A DNA stretch of 64,000 nt, taken from positions 6,138,001-6,202,000 of the forward strand of contig NZ_CP117883.1 of the NCBI RefSeq assembly GCF_028736215.1, written 5' to 3'. A program made the translations under genes and the position numbers. This document shows positions 61,550-64,000 of the stretch, in pieces. The stretch's first letter is position 1. Each line of letters starts with the position of its first letter. The stretch is from Mucilaginibacter sp. KACC 22773 (GTDB taxonomy: Bacteria > Bacteroidota > Bacteroidia > Sphingobacteriales > Sphingobacteriaceae). The notes below the pieces were generated by a model, which was not told where the DNA came from, made no database searches, and was given only the letters and a program-made list of their open reading frames with translations.

Positions 61550-64000
61550 ATGTATAAAGCTGTCTTATTCTTCCTGATCAATTTTTTGTGCACAACCGGC
61601 CTAAATGGACAAATCTTAACGACCTCTCCAACCAATGACACCAAGAATTTTGCCCTAAAATCATATACTACTCATGACGGCCTGCCATCCGAAAATGTAA
61701 CAGTAGCCCTTAAAGACAGGCGCGGATACATGTGGATAGGGACAGACAATGGGCTTTGTAAGTTTGATGGCTACTCCTTTGAAAACTTAGTAAACATTCC
61801 AGGTAACACGGCAAGCATAAGTTCAAATTATATTAACGCGCTTGCTGAAGATAAAAACGGAAAAATATGGGTTGGGACGATAGACGGCTTAAATGTTTTA
61901 GATCCCAACACTGAAAAATTTGAACGGTTTTATCATAGTGATAAAATCAAACAGTCGATAAGTAACAACAAGATTTTTTCGATCTTATGCGATAGAGAAG
62001 GAACTATCTGGATAGGAACAGACGATGGTTTTAATCAATATGTGGCAAATCGCAGGTCATTTATTACCTATAAACCTAACCCGCAAAACGAGTTTTCAAT
62101 AAAAGGAAAGTCGGTAAATGCAATTGTTGAAGATAACGATAAAAACCTTTGGCTGGGGAACTGGAACGGCGGGTTGAATAAATTCGATAAGGTTGGTAAG
62201 CGTTTTACCAATTATCTGCAAACCGAATCTCTGCATAAAAAAAGCCCTAATGATATCTGGAGCCTTTTTTACGATCAAAGGAGTGGTTGTATTTGGGTGG
62301 GCACCTATTGGAGCGGGCTTTATCAGTTTTATCCTAAAAAACAGCGATATACCGCATTTCCGAGTCGTGACAATGTTAATATAGGCGCTTTTTGTATCGA
62401 CAACGCTAATGACTCCACCTTAGTTGTTGGAAGTAACGCCGGGTTCTATTTTATAAATAAGGGGAATGGCCAATGGCGAAAAATTGGCGATGTTAATAGC
62501 ACAGCCGATAGCTATGTTTACAATGATAATGCCGGAATTATGTGGCTATGTGGTAAAGACGCTTTAACAAAAGTAGATTTTACACAGTATAAATTCCATT
62601 TCATTCCATTATCAATCAAACCGCGCGAAGTAAAAAGTATGTTGTTGCAAGGGAACATGTTGTGGTTGGCAACAAACAACGGGCTTTATCAGTTTGATTT
62701 AATAAAAAAAAACACAAAGCTATTTAATCACACAAATAATCCGTCAAGCATCAGCAGCAATCAGGTTGGCAAAATATATTTAGACAATGATGGTGTATTA
62801 TGGGCGGCTACCGAAAATGGTTTTGATAAGTTTGACGTTAAGAATAACCGGTTTATACACCACTTTCATCATTCGGCCCTGAGCAATTTCTTTAATGAAG
62901 ATGTTTTCAGAGATATTCTTGAAGTAAGGCCTCATGAATACTGGCTCGCTACAGACGCCGGCCTTAAAATATACAACGAAGAAAAACAGCAATTCAAACA
63001 TTATTATAACGACGATAAAAACCCTAATTCAATTGCCAGCAACCATATTTATACGCTTTTAAAAGACAAAAAAGGCAATGTGTGGATTGGAACAAATGGA
63101 AACGGGGTTGATCGTTTTGACCAAAAAAACGGCATTTTTCATCATTACGCTTATAATGACAAAAATGCCGGTAGCCTTAGTAGTAATATCGTTCACTGTT
63201 TATTTGAGGATAGTAAAAGGAATATCTGGATCTGCACGGCCGACGGGCTAAATAAATATGTTCCGAAAAATGATTCTTTTATCGTTTACTCAAGCAAAGA
63301 TGGATTTGCAAGTAATGTTTTCAACAACCTTGTTGAAGATGGTTTTGGGAATCTTTGGATTAACTCCGCAACGGGAATATCAAAGTTTACTCCCCGAACA
63401 TTAGCTGTCACCAATTTTGATGAAGGCGACGGCGTGTTTTCCCACTCGCTTATTTACAAGTCGGCAGATGGTCAGATTTATTTAGGCGGAAATACTGGCG
63501 TAGTTGTTTTCGATCCGTCAAAAATTAAATTGAATAATAAAATCCCCCAGGTTTATCTTTCCGATTTCCAGGTGTTTAATAAATCGGTAAGGCCGGGTAA
63601 AAATTCGCCATTGAAAAAGCCGGTTAGTACAGCCGATACTGCATTTCTTAATTACGACCAAAATGTATTTTCAATCGAATTCGTTTCGCTCAATTATACC
63701 CATTCAGAGAAAAATGGTTATCGGTATAAATTAGAAGGCTTTGACGAAAAATGGAATTTTAACAGTAGCCAGCGAAGGGTTACTTACACCAACCTTAACC
63801 CGGGAACTTATACCTTTAAGGTAATTGCAAGCAATAATGACGGCGTGTGGAACAGAACGCCGAAATCGTTAATCATAATTATTTCTCCACCGTGGTACCA
63901 AACCTGGTGGGCATATACTATCTATATTATAATTGTTGGCGGGTTGGTTTATCTGTATCTGTTATACAGGGACCATCAGGCTAAACTAAAATACGAAATT
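61550..64000 (+). CDS. Hybrid two-component sensor (Reg_prop/Y_Y_Y), truncated by window end
   Basis: 817 residues visible from ATG 61550. Signal MYKAVLFFLINFLCTTGLNG. A 14-bladed-type propeller of Reg_prop repeats, seen as recurrent WIGT-D/N-GL-x-K/Y-D (DRRGYMWIGTDNGLCKFDGY, WVGTIDGLNVLD, WIGTDDGFNQY). Y_Y_Y domain at about 695-780, then a membrane helix around 785-808. The kinase, receiver and AraC parts should follow outside the window. Such HTCS proteins sense glycan fragments and drive nearby susCD/GH genes. It is divergent from the GH5 gene. Confidence 0.93.
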   Translation, partial: MYKAVLFFLINFLCTTGLNGQILTTSPTNDTKNFALKSYTTHDGLPSENVTVALKDRRGYMWIGTDNGLCKFDGYSFENLVNIPGNTASISSNYINALAEDKNGKIWVGTIDGLNVLDPNTEKFERFYHSDKIKQSISNNKIFSILCDREGTIWIGTDDGFNQYVANRRSFITYKPNPQNEFSIKGKSVNAIVEDNDKNLWLGNWNGGLNKFDKVGKRFTNYLQTESLHKKSPNDIWSLFYDQRSGCIWVGTYWSGLYQFYPKKQRYTAFPSRDNVNIGAFCIDNANDSTLVVGSNAGFYFINKGNGQWRKIGDVNSTADSYVYNDNAGIMWLCGKDALTKVDFTQYKFHFIPLSIKPREVKSMLLQGNMLWLATNNGLYQFDLIKKNTKLFNHTNNPSSISSNQVGKIYLDNDGVLWAATENGFDKFDVKNNRFIHHFHHSALSNFFNEDVFRDILEVRPHEYWLATDAGLKIYNEEKQQFKHYYNDDKNPNSIASNHIYTLLKDKKGNVWIGTNGNGVDRFDQKNGIFHHYAYNDKNAGSLSSNIVHCLFEDSKRNIWICTADGLNKYVPKNDSFIVYSSKDGFASNVFNNLVEDGFGNLWINSATGISKFTPRTLAVTNFDEGDGVFSHSLIYKSADGQIYLGGNTGVVVFDPSKIKLNNKIPQVYLSDFQVFNKSVRPGKNSPLKKPVSTADTAFLNYDQNVFSIEFVSLNYTHSEKNGYRYKLEGFDEKWNFNSSQRRVTYTNLNPGTYTFKVIASNNDGVWNRTPKSLIIIISPPWYQTWWAYTIYIIIVGGLVYLYLLYRDHQAKLKYEI

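Overview
The window looks like the chromosome of a Bacteroidota bacterium of the Sphingobacteriaceae type (Mucilaginibacter- or Pedobacter-like). The grounds are a SusC/SusD pair, a hybrid two-component sensor with a Reg_prop propeller, a LytTR regulator with a LytS-type kinase, bacillithiol synthesis (BshC), the rpmB-rpmG-DUF4295 ribosomal cluster, a START-like protein, TATATTTG (TAnnTTTG) promoter boxes, and little Shine-Dalgarno signal. The genus is inferred from gene content and was not tested by any search.

Layout. 1-2118 holds unrecognised accessory genes on the 3' side of a tRNA-Ala(GGC) gene. 2438-5634 has a GNAT acetyltransferase, a very AT-rich gap, an MFS exporter, and three tiny genes, two of them paralogous. 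5714-11426 carries lpxB, surE, a Uma2-type protein with a damaged start, CsbD and acs. 11663-17701 has a lipoprotein, the small ribosomal proteins L28, L33 and DUF4295, then ftsY, rimO and bshC. 17751-25117 has a degenerate methyltransferase-like protein, a transglutaminase-like protein, a GHL10 glycosidase, an esterase and a LytTR/LytS two-component pair. 25236-26902 is the prfB locus, with the programmed +1 frameshift and a second, diverged copy of the prfB 3' end downstream. 27002-38283 carries pgi, glutaminyl-peptide cyclotransferase, yraN, dnaG, a DMT exporter, a frameshifted lipoprotein and uvrA. 38510-48951 has a GH19 enzyme, an orphan CDI-type immunity protein, tsaD, a TamB-like protein, ribBA, an LptF/G permease and a START-like protein. 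After tRNA-Met (49114-49187) come an SDR, an ECF-type sigma factor, and then a polysaccharide utilisation locus: susC, susD, a complete IS3-family element, a GH5 enzyme with a ricin-type domain on the opposite strand, and the start of a hybrid two-component sensor cut by the window end.

How it works together. Most genes are housekeeping, in short directons closed by bidirectional terminators. The 52-64 kb end is a glycan-uptake unit: SusD captures, SusC imports, the GH5 lipoprotein cleaves, and the sensor probably regulates. The main oddities are a prfB 3'-end duplication enclosing a small membrane gene, which resembles integration at a gene end, and low-complexity word-repeat blocks that often end exactly at start codons and have also entered bshC and uvrA in frame. 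Two coding sequences have frame breaks (Uma2, lipoprotein) and the TamB-like gene has no usable ATG.
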